64,000 nucleotides of DNA from Cyrtodaria siliqua (taxonomy: Eukaryota > Mollusca > Bivalvia > Adapedonta > Hiatellidae), in assembly GCA_037043455.1 (NCBI GenBank), contig JAWPHD010010954.1, forward strand, positions 24,214-88,213. Direction: 5' to 3'. Below are positions 10,860-22,739 of this stretch, piece after piece. The notes under the pieces were generated by a model that had not been told where the DNA came from, ran no database searches, and saw only the letters and a list, made by a program, of their open reading frames with translations. How positions within the stretch are numbered: the stretch's first letter is position 1; each line of letters starts with the position of its first letter. The position numbers and the translations under genes were made by a program.

Positions 10860-12290
10860 CCTCAGTTTTATATAGTAATGCACATAGATAAATGTAAGCA
10901 ATGTTATTTCAACAGTGTTATTATGTGTAAATAATGTTTTGCTATCATGCATAATCTATTTACTAGTTAGTTCACCTTTTTTAACAGAGAGATGCAAATC
11001 AACAAAAGAAGCGACAGGAAAGTACATTGTGTTATAATAGTGGGAACTCGAAGTACGCCATTTTGTCGGGAGGTCCAAGAATGTTGGTCCAAGAACGTGG
11101 ATCTACGTATTTAGTCTTTTGTTTTAACCTACTCATAAATACCTGTTTTAGGTAACTTTTAACGACTATTCTGCTGCAGATGCATGACACATATATTAAT
11201 AATATTATTCAGAAATGCCCTAGAATATAAAGTGTATTCAAATGGAGTCAGAATAATGTCCCATTCAGGAGTCCATTGTTTGTGTATAGATATTAGGAAA
11301 ACTCTAAATTATCATCTTAGAAACTACAACGTTTATATGTTTCGTAATGCAGAGTTTGTACGAATGAAGAAGCCCTGGGAGAAAGATCGACACCATAGGA
11401 TTCAATTGATGTTATTTTCAGAACAACTGGACATATCTTGACAGCTCTTTTTTCCAGAAACGATCACTTTATCCCCGGCTGTAAAGTTCGTTCAAATCAA
11501 ATACCCGGGATAAAACATAGCCGGTCTCGTGCTGTTTTATTATAGTGACATAGCGGATCGTTCAAGAGTATTATTTTCAGAAACTACTGCGCCATTGCAT
11601 GAAACATACCATTGCCTTTGAGAAATCTACTTTTGAAAAATGGTCACTTCTCTGCGAACGGATCAAATGTTTGTTTGTAGAGTCCAAAATCATTGTCAAG
11701 AACCGCTGGTGAATGTTGTGTCGTTTTATTGACTCTTTTCGGCTCAAATTACATATTTGGGGTACATCATAACCTCGCCCCGGGGTAACATGTTTGTATA
11801 TTGATTTATATACATGTACAATCATTTTGCAGGTTTGCATTCAGACATGATCGTTTTACATCTGCCTATCAAGTGTGTTTCAATAAAGTCCATGGAATAA
11901 AAAATGGATCCGTTACGGAATACACGATAGTTGTATCATTGGATTGGCGATGACGCCAATAAGAAAATAAGTGGCAGTTTATTGAAATCTGCAAAGTACT
12001 TTTGAAGTCGTGATGAGTTAAAGAAAGCAATTTCACCATACTTAGTCGATGACGTCATGTAATGTTTTACTATCACAATGCGATTGCTATCACCCTGGTA
12101 GTCAGATAGTAAGACATTGCACATTGTTGATTATTGGGATTTAGCAAGGGCGTTTATGTGAGCAATTAAAAAGACACAAGGCAGTCTTGATTTGCTTAAA
12201 ACGCACGGCGTCTCGTTAGATTTAAATGTAACTTGCATATTCGCAATCATTGATATTAATTATTCGAATAGTTCGTATCAAATTGTTTTT
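10860..12290. other. intron DNA, nothing recognised
   Basis: Inferred intron of gene A. Short open frames on both strands (for example 11184-11441 plus and 11577-11840 minus) match nothing I recognise and lack flanking splice signals of note. Confidence 0.5.
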
Positions 12291-12297
12291 ACACATT

Positions 12298-13036
12298 ACT
12301 AATAAATACTGAAAAGTGGTTCCTTTGGAAGCCACACACACAAGCAAGAGATAACAGTAGCAGACTCGGTTTTATTGAGTGTGTTCATGAGCGGTAATAT
12401 GAAGTGCGATCCCTCTCACGCCTCCTAACACCGGCTTAAGCAATATTCTACTTTAAAGTCACAAAAATTGGGCTAGCTGATCCCAAAAGACCAGTAGGTA
12501 ATAACACTACTGAATTTTAGTCGGGACGACATTTTACGGCCACCACACAGCACTAAACAAACACTAGTGTGAATGTCAATAAATATTGAAAAGGGAATCC
12601 TTTGGAAGCAACATACACAACTAATAGATACAAGTAGCAGACTCGGTTTTATTGAGTCTGTTCATGAGAGGTAATGTGAAGTGCGACACCTCCCACGCCA
12701 CTTAGCACCGGCTTAAGCGATATTCTACTTTAAAGTCACAATCATTGGGCTAGGTGATCCCAAATGACCAGTAAGTGATAACACTACTGATTTGTAGTCG
12801 GGGCGACTTTTTACGGCCACAACGCATCACTAAGCAAACGCTAGTGTGTATGACAATAAATACTGAAAAGGGGATCCTTTGGATGCAACACACACAAACA
12901 TGAGATAAAAGTAGCAAACTTTCATTGAGTCTGCTCATGTGAGGTAAAGTGCGACACCTATCATGCCTCCTAGGACCGGCTTAAGCGCTATTCTACTTTA
13001 AAGTCACAAATATTGGGCTAGATGATCCCATATATT
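12298..13036 (+). repeat. 277-bp tandem repeat with hairpins, about 2.7 copies
   Basis: Units begin AATAAATACTGAAAAG near 12300, 12577 and 12854. Each carries two adjacent inverted repeats: AGACTC/GAGTCT around a short T-rich loop, then TGAGAGGT/ACCTCTCA or variants. They end in a block with GGGCTAG-TGATCCC and a ACTACTGATTTGTAGT hairpin. Copies of the same unit are at 24145-24505, 53095-53420 and 53598-53815, with a divergent one near 31137-31255. No coding potential; the family is not recognised. Confidence 0.85.
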
Positions 13037-13039
13037 GCA

Positions 13040-14143
13040 CCAGTAATATATTTAAAACTTTGGTGGAATATTAAAGATATTTGAAATCTCAAATTGTTAC
13101 TTAATTATATGCAAGCAGTTTTAAAGTCAAAATGAGGCAGGATAAATCAACTGAGTTTTCATTTTAATGCTTTGATTATACTCACGATTGCCACGTGTTC
13201 ATTTAATGACTTAGTATGAACATGTAAACGGGTCTGAACGTGGTGAACTGATTAGCAAATAATTATCATGTTTTATGAAACTAGAGAATAATATTGATTA
13301 TGGAAAAGTGCACTTAATATTAATGTGAAGCATAATATCGTAATAAAATCGATTGTAGAACATGTTCAAACGTCTTAACGTCCCAGCGCCTCCCATCAAC
13401 TCACGCGTGCACTGGTATACCTACAAGGTGGTTCAAGCGACCATAGGGACTTGTGGGGGCAGTGGACGCAGAATGGAATAATTTTGATTTTAGATATAAA
13501 TAAATTAATAGGAAGGCACCAACATATCACTCTCTCATCGCTATTCGTTTTACATATTCATTATCAAATATCATGATTTGAATAACTGATGTCTTGATCA
13601 TTTTGTGTTTATTTGAAACGTTGTTTAATTGGCATACAACACCAACAACGATTAATCATAACATTGTTTTTCACGATTAATATACCGGTAAAGCATCATG
13701 TATTTTGGAGTGTTCCTTTTATAACATTAGTTAAATATAAATGCCTATTGTTCAGCTCTAATTTTTAAATGTTTTTTGTGTTGTCGAAACCAAAATATAA
13801 CCCAAAAGAGGAGTGACCCGTCTCACACCCTAGCCCATTTAGTCTCTTCGCGTCACCCTCCTTACATATATAATGTTTACGCCTACACCCAACTCATAAC
13901 CCCGTACAGTTGATATCAAATCTTCCCCTGTCTGTTTAATCTTTCTTCAACGGTCAGTTTGTACGTGTATGGACTATTTTATATTCTACTAGTATGCAAT
14001 ACAAGTATTTTATCTTTAGTCAGTAAAGCCTTAAATGCTGAAGGATAGGTATATATTTAAGTGACTAAAGAAACGAAACATGGGCATACATTGTATATAT
14101 TAGTAAATAACCAATAAGCCACCCAGACACTCATGTAGTGATG
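13040..14143. other. AT-rich intron DNA, nothing recognised
   Basis: Between the 277-bp repeat array and the HEPN exon of gene A. No open frame, RNA gene or repeat could be supported. Confidence 0.5.
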
Positions 14144-14214
14144 CTATTTTGAATCGGGGCTAAATAAAGTACTGCATAAATATATAGCATTGCTTAAATA
14201 GTGTAAAATCCAAC

Positions 14215-14837
14215 CTGTTTGCTGTTCTGCTATCTCGTCTAACTTCTTGTTCACTTTATTTTCCCATGTAAACCACTGCTTCAATATGTCTATGGTTTCT
14301 TCTGGAGACAGAATCTCTGTAGGTATAGTACTAATCATCTCCGCAATGTGGTTTTGGCATGAAACTGAGGTCAGCAGCAAAGAAGCATTTGTTAGACAAG
14401 ATGAAACATTTGCCCAGTGAGTATGAAACTCCGGTTCTGTCATTGACAGTGTTGCAGCATGACCGTACAAAGTGTTACGCAGGTTGCGGATGTCATTGAC
14501 AGCTGTTTCTTCTTGTGTAATTAATGTTGATTTGAAACAGTTTGTTAGGACGCACGATGCTAGGGTTATGTCCCATTTCGTTATGTCCTTCGGGCTGCCG
14601 TCTGGGGGATACAGGATATCGTACTGAGAGTCGTTGATTGTGCGTTTTCTTTTCAAATTGTCAATAGTCGGCTTTGCATTTACCAAGAATATATCCAGGG
14701 TAGTGCACGTGGCTGTAATCGCATTTTGTTTTATAAGTTCCCGTATAAAGTATCCACCTCCTTCCACAAGCAATTTGGAAGTTCTATAACAGTGCTGAGA
14801 TCCATCCCAGCCGGAGCACGTAGCCATGCTGGTCACC
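14215..14837 (-). CDS. gene A, exon 1 (as seen): DZIP3-type HEPN domain
   Basis: Encodes about 204 residues from the ATG at 14827. The pattern TIDNLKRKRTINDSQYDILYP, followed by a helix and then RNLRNTLYGHA (R117 to H123), is that of the DZIP3-like HEPN family. R-x5-H fits the Rx4-6H motif of HEPN ribonucleases, so catalytic residues appear kept. An acceptor CTCTTTTAATTATCAG just upstream (AG at 14838-14839) suggests a non-coding or short first exon further right. The open frame continues to 14144, but a donor ACAG|GTTGG at 14213-14214 gives phase 1, matching both downstream exons. In bivalve proteins this HEPN commonly precedes an nSTAND NTPase, which supports assigning it to gene A although about 9 kb of intron separates it from the NTPase exon. 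An alternative is a stand-alone HEPN protein using the stop at 14144. Confidence 0.82.
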
Positions 14838-14990
14838 CTGATAATTAAAAGAGATAATTAAAATTAGTTTCATTTATGTCACGACTAACATATGCAACAT
14901 CATCAAATTATTTCAGTGCATGCGCGTTCGCTATTTGTTTGATGAGTTGTTTGCTATAATTCCAACATATACTCCTTGAAATATACATAT

Positions 14991-17801
14991 CGAGGGCTTA
15001 ACGCGAAACTATTGTAACTCACTTTTTTTCTGAAAATGATTTTTTTACATAATCCTTATCAGATACTGACCCTTTATAATGTCACAAAATATTAGAACTA
15101 GATTCTAAAATTTGGTGGAGAAAACTACAATGTGTCATATTATTGTATCTCATACAGCTTTTTTTTTTAAAAGCGAAACTATTGTAACTCAGCTTTAAAT
15201 CATTTAAAACAGTTTTGCATTTGTTTTTGATTAAATCTTCATATAAGGGATTGTTTATAGCCAACAAAATCATGTTGTTTCTTGCAAATTTATTTAAGAT
15301 TATAATAATTTACATTAGTTTTGCTTTCAAAAATAATTTGGCGCGAAACTATTGTAAGTCAGATTTGATTTTCATTAAACTTTACAATATTTACATAATA
15401 ATTATTCCAAATGAAGGTAATAATAACTGCTCTATGTTTCTTGTGTGAAATATAAGTTAAATTAAAGATTGAAGAACTTTAAGGAGTTTTATTGCATACC
15501 ATTCTTAGGACATTAAAGGTTATTTGTATTAAAAACGTGGAAATGAAAGTATGTAAGGTTGGTTTTTATTCATTTTAGCCTCCACTTGGGATCACAGAAT
15601 TAGGGATATCAGTGGTTCCACAGAAGAATTAATAATTATTGCCAAGCCCCTTTTTTTCCAAGCTTTGCAAACTGATATGAAGTTAATGAACTTTTGTATT
15701 TTAAGTTGTTTATCTGGTAAAAATATATATTGTGAAAAGTTTTTTTTAAACATTGCTGAAACATCATGTGCACGTATGTTTTTCAGTGTAAGTATTGATA
15801 GGATGTACAAAAGTCATGAAACAGATTAATATTTTAAACTTTTAGTGCGGTTTATTTACAGATTTTCATTTATTTGTGAATTCCAGGAGTAAGTATCTAT
15901 TTTCCGGGGTCTAATTAGGTAAAACTAATGATGTTTGAAATTTTTCGCGACACAATTTAAGTATTTCTATCTGTAAAGTGGACAATTTGTTTTGTACTTC
16001 AAAGCTAATAATGTTAAAATATTAAGCAAGTTTTACACATCACTCTCTCAAACGATGATTGTTGAGTTTGAATTTGTGGTAATTGAGAAGAAATTTTAGT
16101 TGCTTCTCTAAGTTCAATGAAAAACAACACTGTTTTATTAATATTACTTACGCTCATGTGTTTAGGGATTTTTAATTGATAAGTAATTAATTATTTCATA
16201 ATTACCTTATAAATTATTTACCAGTATTAATAAGGTGAGAAAGTTTTCCCATTGCTTTGTGAATGTTGATTGATCTTAGTATCCAAGTTCAGGTGATTCA
16301 TGGCCAATAAAAATTGCCTAAAATATTAAAATTGGAGCCGAAAATTACTTCGAACAACATAAATATGAAAAAAACTTTATACTCTTTTCATAGTTTCATC
16401 TATTATATAAAGCAGTAAGTAATACTTATAATTGGCTGGTATAAACACTTTGCATTAAAGGGATCAATAGCAATCTTGAAGTATTCATCAAAGTTTAAAT
16501 TATGAATCCAGTATAAGTGTAACTTTAAACCTGCTTGCATATAAGTATATTAAAGGAAATATAATTTCAAATTCTACTTCTTTCTTCTGTCATAGGTTTT
16601 AAATATAGTGTTGGTGTAATATAATCAACAATTAATATGTAAAAACAATTGCTTTGAATTAATTATAAAGAATTATTTAAAACATGCAAGATATTTGGAA
16701 AAAACTAACCCGACGCCATGATTTTTAAATACATCAAGTCATACTGTGCAGTTTCAACTATGACACTATTTTATATGGGATTATTCAGTGAAGTTTAATA
16801 ATACTGGAAGGCTCATGCGGTCCAATTCTTAAAGTTTTTACTTCCAACACCCCTACCCCATCCCTATACAAACAACACACCCCCTCACCTCCTAAACTGA
16901 AAGAGGAGACACAGTGGTGCAAGAAGCTAGAGTTTCACCTATTCAGTAAAATCCATTGTCCCTACAATAAGCTAATCGCCACAAAAAACATGTTTGTTAA
17001 AATAGCCACTTGCCATAAGTAATTTTTACAAACACTTTTTAGCTATAAGATATTGCACTCCATATAAGTGTTCTTATCTTCATCTTGTCTGAATTGTGTG
17101 ACTTTACTACATTAAATGAACTGTATAACAAGTATTGTCTATAACAAGTATTGTCTACAGCATATTTCGTTGTATCGTTTGTTTAAAAATCAGATATTTA
17201 AAATAATATTGACTTACAATAGTTTCGCATAAAAAATTTATAAAGTCAAATTAGTTCTCATATAACTTAATGAAGAGGGAAACTATTTAATATTAACTAT
17301 ATAAAAGGAAGATAATGATAACTGCTGTATGCTTCAACTGTGAAACTAAACTTAAAATAAAGATAACAAGAACTTAAGGGATTTCGGGTTGCATACCATT
17401 CTTAGGTTTGTCCAAAATGAGCCTTAACATACAAACTTACTGCCTAAAGCTATACTGTCCAATAGTTTTCATTGAAGTATGTAGTTTTGAAAAAAAAAAT
17501 CTGAAAAAATGTATGAATAACTGCTAAAAAATGTTAGTTACAATAGTTTCGCCCTGAAAAATGTCATCTATATCTTCAAATATTTAGCGCGAAACTATTG
17601 TAAGTCAGTATTTCTTAAATATCTCGTACAGAATTACATGAATTATTTCTTTTGTTCTCAAATCATAAATGGATACCATTTCTTTTTTACATGCCAGAGA
17701 ATGAAGTTCTTAAATGCATTTATGATGAAAATAAGATGTTTTTTGCTTCTCCTGTAAAATTTTCTAAAAGTGAGTTACAATAGTTTCGCGTTAAACCCTC
17801 G
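14991..17801. mobile_element. 2.8-kb non-autonomous TIR element with repeated subterminal motif
   Basis: The ends are inverted repeats of about 36 bp with one mismatch: CGAGGGCTTAACGCG at 14991 and its inverted partner ending CCCTCG at 17801. The 15-mer GCGAAACTATTGTAA occurs at 15003, 15173, 15343, 17589 (plus) and at 17214, 17538, 17775 (minus), all close to the ends. A direct duplication with the shared block TTGCATACCATTCTTAGG lies at about 15400-15512 and 17300-17405. No transposase frame exists. ATAT flanks both ends but is palindromic, so the target duplication cannot be decided. It lies just upstream of the HEPN exon of gene A. Confidence 0.8.
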
Positions 17802-18399
17802 ATATATTGATATGTATGCGTTTGTATAAGTACTCCTCGATGCCTGAATACCAAACTACACGAATTGGATGGCTGTTAACATCTCATCGACAAAGTATAG
17901 TTTATTTCGAGATTTCTAGATACACGGAACCGCTTGATTAGTAAATGTAATAAGTGCTCATTATTGAATAAAGTACATTTTAAATGTCTACAATAAATAG
18001 TTGCATCTTAGAATTGTCGCAGAATTCTGCATGTGTCTGTGATTGAGTCTTCTGTTTCTGTTTCTGAAAATGGGTAAATAATGCGCATTGTTGAAGGCTT
18101 CTTTTTTGTAAATCACTTTGATTTGCGGACCACAGTATTAAAACGATTAAAGACTTAAACACCTTATGTTAGCATGGCCCGTAGCCAGCCCTTATTTAAC
18201 CGAAGCAAACCCCTTCCTAGCGGGAACTGAGGATGTGTAACCCGGAAAAACTGTTAATTTATGCTTGTGATTTCCTGCATTTTAGTGCAACAACAGGAGC
18301 AAAAATGATTTTAAAATTAAACAAACGTTTATGTTGTATATCAGTCCATTGTTTTAAATTGAGAATTATTGAAATGTATAATATGCCCCTCTCGTCGAA
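17802..18399. other. nothing recognised
   Basis: AT-rich spacer between the TIR element and a retroelement fragment. No supported gene or repeat. Confidence 0.4.
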
Positions 18400-18870
18400 T
18401 TACACCGTTTCGAAACCTACTGACGATGAGGTACATGTATAACTTACAAACTCTATAGACACAATATAAACAGCTTATACCATCCAGTCTAAACCTCAAA
18501 ACTGGAACGCCGAATTAGTCACATGAACCAAATCATGATTCATTGTAGGCATATTCAGTCACGATTATTTTAAGAACCCGCGAATATAACGTATACGCTT
18601 AATCCGCACATATACATAATTACATATAAAAAAAGTATATGACCTGAACACATGGAGAGAGTTTTGATGAACGGTTTTGTAGAGTAACTTTGCCGTTATT
18701 TGGTGGGTTATTAATTTTAAGACAAACATCAAACGCCACCGTCCTTTGAGGATTTAGATAGATGTCATTATAGGGTCCACAATCTGTCCGGTCATCGCAC
18801 AATCATAGACGAAAGCATAGTGGCGAACTGTAAATGGGTTGACCATTAGTTAAACATGCAGTGGGTTGCA
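18400..18870 (-). mobile_element. fragment of the interspersed retroelement family (minus orientation)
   Basis: The part around 18750-18840 (GTCCGGTCATCGCACAATCA, then a block matching the GTTCGCCACTATG region) is the reverse complement of 28585-28670, just after the reverse-transcriptase frame. The part at 18430-18720 is shared with 51280-51610, for example TTTTGCCGTTATTTGG or TTTGCCGTTATTTGG in the two. So two diverged copies in the same orientation are seen. Confidence 0.65.
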
Positions 18871-19030
18871 AATGATAGGGCCATAGCCTCTTGTGATGAA
18901 CGTATTAATAAAGGATGTATGAAACATTGACGTAAGCCAGGAGTCAAACACTAATTACAGTAATAGCTGTTTCATCAGCATTAACTAAAACAAAATTGTT
19001 ATGAAGTTCTTGGATTCCCGATTTTAAATT

Positions 19031-19310
19031 ATGAAACAAAAACTAGATCTGTCACAGGATGACCATGAGTGGTTGGGGCTAACTCAGGAAACACCAAGAA
19101 ACGAGACCAAGAAACAAGTTAGGTCGTTTAAGGGGCTGGTGGGGTTTTATCGAAAGTTCATCGCTAACTTTTCTGCTATTGTAGCACCTGTCAGACTTGA
19201 CAAAGAAAGGTCAACCCAATACGATAATATCAAAAAATCATCCCTTACTTGTCTACTATTGTATAATGCTTTGTCAGACTTGACAAACAAAGGTCAACAC
19301 AATACAATAA
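19031..19310 (+). pseudogene. Ty3/gypsy polymerase fragment
   Basis: The frame carries TPRNETKKQVRSFKGLVGFY followed by RKFIANFSAIVAP. This is the connection between the reverse transcriptase and RNase H of Ty3/gypsy elements, where KKQVRSFLGLVGFYRKF is typical. The tail has LTNKGQ-like repeats, apparently an internal duplication of the same few codons (about 19190-19305). Nothing upstream or downstream continues the polymerase and no LTRs are visible, so it is an isolated remnant. Confidence 0.75.
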
Positions 19311-19374
19311 CTGGAGAGTGTGTGTGTGTGGCGGTAGGGGGAGCCAAGAACGGACTTTTTAGTTAAATGACAGT

Positions 19375-20985
19375 CTGGTAAAGACTCTTGTATTACAATT
19401 GTCCGAACTTGACAATTACGTTATCAAAGTAGAAAGGGAGTTCGGGTCCGCATGTTCTCTACGACACCATTTTATACTGAAATCCTCAATGGAATGGGAG
19501 ATATGAGCACGACATGTGTCAGAGTGTAACATTTATTTATTGTTTGTTTTTAATGTAATCTATTTTGATGAATTTGAAGTATTAAGTTTAATTGATTCGG
19601 TAAATGAATTGTTGAAACAAATCTACAGGTGAACAAGTGAAATTAACAATTTAAACAGTTTGAATAATATTTTGATCTTAAAACTCTTACGCATTTTAGA
19701 ATTTGAAAATGTCGCAAAGAATACATTACTCTGTTGTCTTTTAACTGTATATATATGCATTTGAATTTAATATTATTGCATGCTCTGTATGTATTGTTTC
19801 ACATTTAGCATGAATTTGATTTTATAATTGACATCTGCTTAACATGCCATTTATTACGCATTTTAACAATTACCTAATTACAGATATGTTCACGTGACTT
19901 TGTCAAGGTTTATGGTTTCGCATTTAGGGGGCGGGTCCGAATGCATCGACTGGAAATCGCTGTCACGTGATCTTTTTCAATTTGTGGAGAACTGATTTTT
20001 ATTGAAGAGGCTTGGGGAGTTGATTTGGGGGAGATGTCAGTAGAAAGGAAACAAGAAGTTAGGGCTTCGGCGCCGTGTATAAAATTGCATAATTTAGCTC
20101 TAGAAAGTTGCTTTAAATATATAGAACTGTACATTTATTGCACTATTAAAACAAAGTTAGCCGTATAATGGATCGAGTTGAGCTAATTCCCTTGAAAACG
20201 AAAATTTGGAAAGATAAACGCAAAATAAGAGAACCTTTTCGAAGTTCGTGAAAATGAAATGCAACGTTAACAACGACACACCAAATTAGATTAAACACAG
20301 AAACAGAACAGAATAACGAACGACACATCTTTATTATAACACATGCATTAAAATCAATTATTAAATGCAATATGTACTATTTATTGAACCCTGCCTTATA
20401 CTTGAAAGTGGAGATTTTCTCAAACACACTTTTAAAATTTAAGTCAAAAGCTTTATACCCTCTTACTCAATCTATTTCTGAAAATGAAACCCTTAATATT
20501 ATTGTTAATCAAAAACGTGTATGGTCTTGAAACTGAGTGCATAACTTGATTATTATCTAATCTGATATGCGAAACTCCATAGTAATGTGTTAAATTTCAT
20601 GGCTAACTTGGGACATATATTACTATATGACGCAACAGTTTAAAGAAAATAGATTTCAAACATCGTTTTAAAACTTTATATAAACTCTTTGCAATTTGAA
20701 TCAATATGTTTGTGTCCTAATACAAGGAGTACTGCGGTAATTATCGACCGAATCAACATGCCTACGCCAGTCATTATTTGAATCGAAAAGCATTTGAAAA
20801 CTTATTTGATAGCGAAGATTGATGTTAAATAAAAAACAGCTATGACTCGAATTACATGACACTTATGGAATTTGTGGGTAATTGCAGGTAGATATTTTGT
20901 AAACGTAATTGATAGTTAAAGAACCAGAATACTATAATTAAAATGCATTTATGTTTTTTGTAATTTATTATTCAGTAAACGTTTC
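19375..20985. other. nothing recognised
   Basis: AT-rich DNA with only short chance frames on both strands. No repeat or RNA gene could be supported. Confidence 0.45.
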
Positions 20986-21135
20986 AAATGTTACGTGTCA
21001 AATTACATAGTGTCCAGAACATAAGGGCGCACATGTGCAATATGAAAAATGTGTTACTTTTATCAGAGGTAATGAACATCAGGTACATACATACACTATA
21101 TACATTCAGAGGTATGAGACATCACAAAAATAGCA

Positions 21136-21340
21136 GTGGAGCGCGGTGGTCTAGTGGTAAAGCGTTAGACACAGGATCGAAAAGTTGTGGGTTCGATCCC
21201 CGCCATTACCATATGTGTTGTGTACCAAAGCAAGACACTTTGTCTGCATTTGCTTAGTAAGACATCGAGAGTGATTAAAATAAGTTGAGAGAGCTTTCGT
21301 TACAATCGATGTAAAATAAATAAGTTTAAACTCAAACACA
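21136..21340 (+). mobile_element. tRNA-derived SINE with Meta-like core
   Basis: The head (21136-21211) has an A box TGGTCTAGTGG and a B box GGTTCGATCCC in tRNA spacing. It cannot form an acceptor stem, because the bases before the A box do not pair with CATTACC, so it is not a functional tRNA. The following block ACCAAAGCAAGACACTTTGT at about 21223-21242 resembles the central domain of Meta-type SINEs known from molluscs and other animals. It ends near an A-rich tail AATAAATAAG. Likely transcribed by RNA polymerase III in the past and mobilised by a LINE. Confidence 0.75.
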
Positions 21341-21354
21341 CATAACAGGTTTCA

Positions 21355-21745
21355 TGACAGTGATACCGCCTTAGAACGGTCAGATGTTAAAGGGGTCACA
21401 GGGAAGTTATACCTGCTTTTATGATGTACCACTCTTGACCTCTTATCATTTCAATAAAATAGGGCAGTGTAACCATGAACACATGATCTTCTAAGCTGTA
21501 CCCTATAACAAAATAGGCCGATGAAAGGGCGATATATACTTAAAACACAGCGATAATCATGAAAACATGAATATTAACAGAATTGACAAAAAAAACTACA
21601 TACTCACATGGCAAATGTCAGAACAATTTGTAAATGTTAAGCTGTTGAACTGTTAAGGGTAAGACCTGACAAGACTAAATGCAAACATGAAACGTCATCA
21701 TAGGATCCACCATATATCTGATCATTGTACAGTCAAAGAGGAATA
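21355..21745 (-). mobile_element. decayed copy of the interspersed retroelement
   Basis: The start has TACCGCCTTAGAACGGTCAG, the reverse complement of the family's GACCGTTCCAAGGCGGTA signature. A later block with GTCATCATAGGATCCACC (about 21694-21711) corresponds to the region just after the reverse-transcriptase frame in the 28-kb copy. The middle is strongly diverged, so the boundaries are approximate. Confidence 0.5.
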
Positions 21746-21749
21746 ACAG

Positions 21750-22735
21750 TGCACAATAATATGCTCTTAACCTATTTAAATGTAAGAATGTAACGAGAAC
21801 GGAAGTAAAATACGAGCAACAACATTGTTTTGTTTTTTTAAATATAATTTACAAATGTATTTAACTAGTACAAGAAAAAATATTCACTTACGGAATAAAG
21901 ATACATTAGATCCAGTTTTTCTTTACAATCCGATTTCAGAATAAAGTTCTGATAATATTGTCAAGTGTCCCTTTAATCCAAATTGTCAAGTGTCCATTTA
22001 CGTTGATTTTACATAAACCGTTCAAACTTACTTATCTCCATGTTGCAAGTGTATTTGCACTAAATTGATAGATACAAAACATGATAATGTTTCATTTCTG
22101 TTAGTGTACTTTATTACATGTCTAACTAATATAATACTTTAAAAAATGGCTTAAAACTGATGATCGACGCATCATGTACGGACCTTAAAAGGTGCAAAAT
22201 GTGCCACTTTGGCTAGTCGCCAGTTCAATGTCAGTCGATACTACTATGATGTTACATAGTATAGTAAAGAAACGCGTCTTTAATTGTTCACATCCTAAGT
22301 GTGTTATATACAATTGATATGGATTTAAACGACAATTAATCAAATATTCAAATTCAAAAATTATCTCTAGTTTGCAACATCGATAACAGTTGTGCAAATT
22401 GTATTAACTATCATTATATCATGTGTAAACACCATTAACCAATATTTATATCGAACATTAAATAATATCGATATTTTTTATAAATAACATGAGGAAATTA
22501 ACATTGTTCTATCAAATAAGCTATTTCAAGCAGTTGTTTCTTTTTGTATATAACACAGTTTATTACAATACTCAATGCTGATTGGTATTTAAGCGAGTGA
22601 CGTCCTTTAACTATTAAGTCGTCATTTTAAACGGTTTTAAACAAGAGCTGTCGGAGAACACACAGCTCAACTATTCGAATTTTCAGAGAATAATAAATTA
22701 TATAGCCGGTATATACCATCAGAAAACAAGGCTAA
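21750..22735. other. nothing recognised
   Basis: AT-rich spacer without supported genes or repeats. Confidence 0.4.
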
Positions 22736-22739
22736 ATTA

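Noticed and set aside
12298..13036. Hammerhead ribozyme in the 277-bp repeat, suggested by TGATGATCCCAAAGGACC
   Set aside because: The CUGAUGA box is not conserved between copies and the GAAA box is absent, so the catalytic core cannot be supported.
14144..14836. HEPN protein starting at the GTG at 14836
   Set aside because: Eukaryotic genes rarely start at GTG; the ATG at 14827 and a splice acceptor at 14838-14839 explain the start better.
14991..17801. piggyBac-type element with TTAA target sites
   Set aside because: TTAA occurs symmetrically inside both ends, but the inverted repeat continues outward through CGAGGG, so TTAA is part of the ends and not a target duplication.
21136..21211. 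Functional tRNA gene
   Set aside because: The A and B boxes are good but the acceptor stem does not pair, and a SINE body follows directly.
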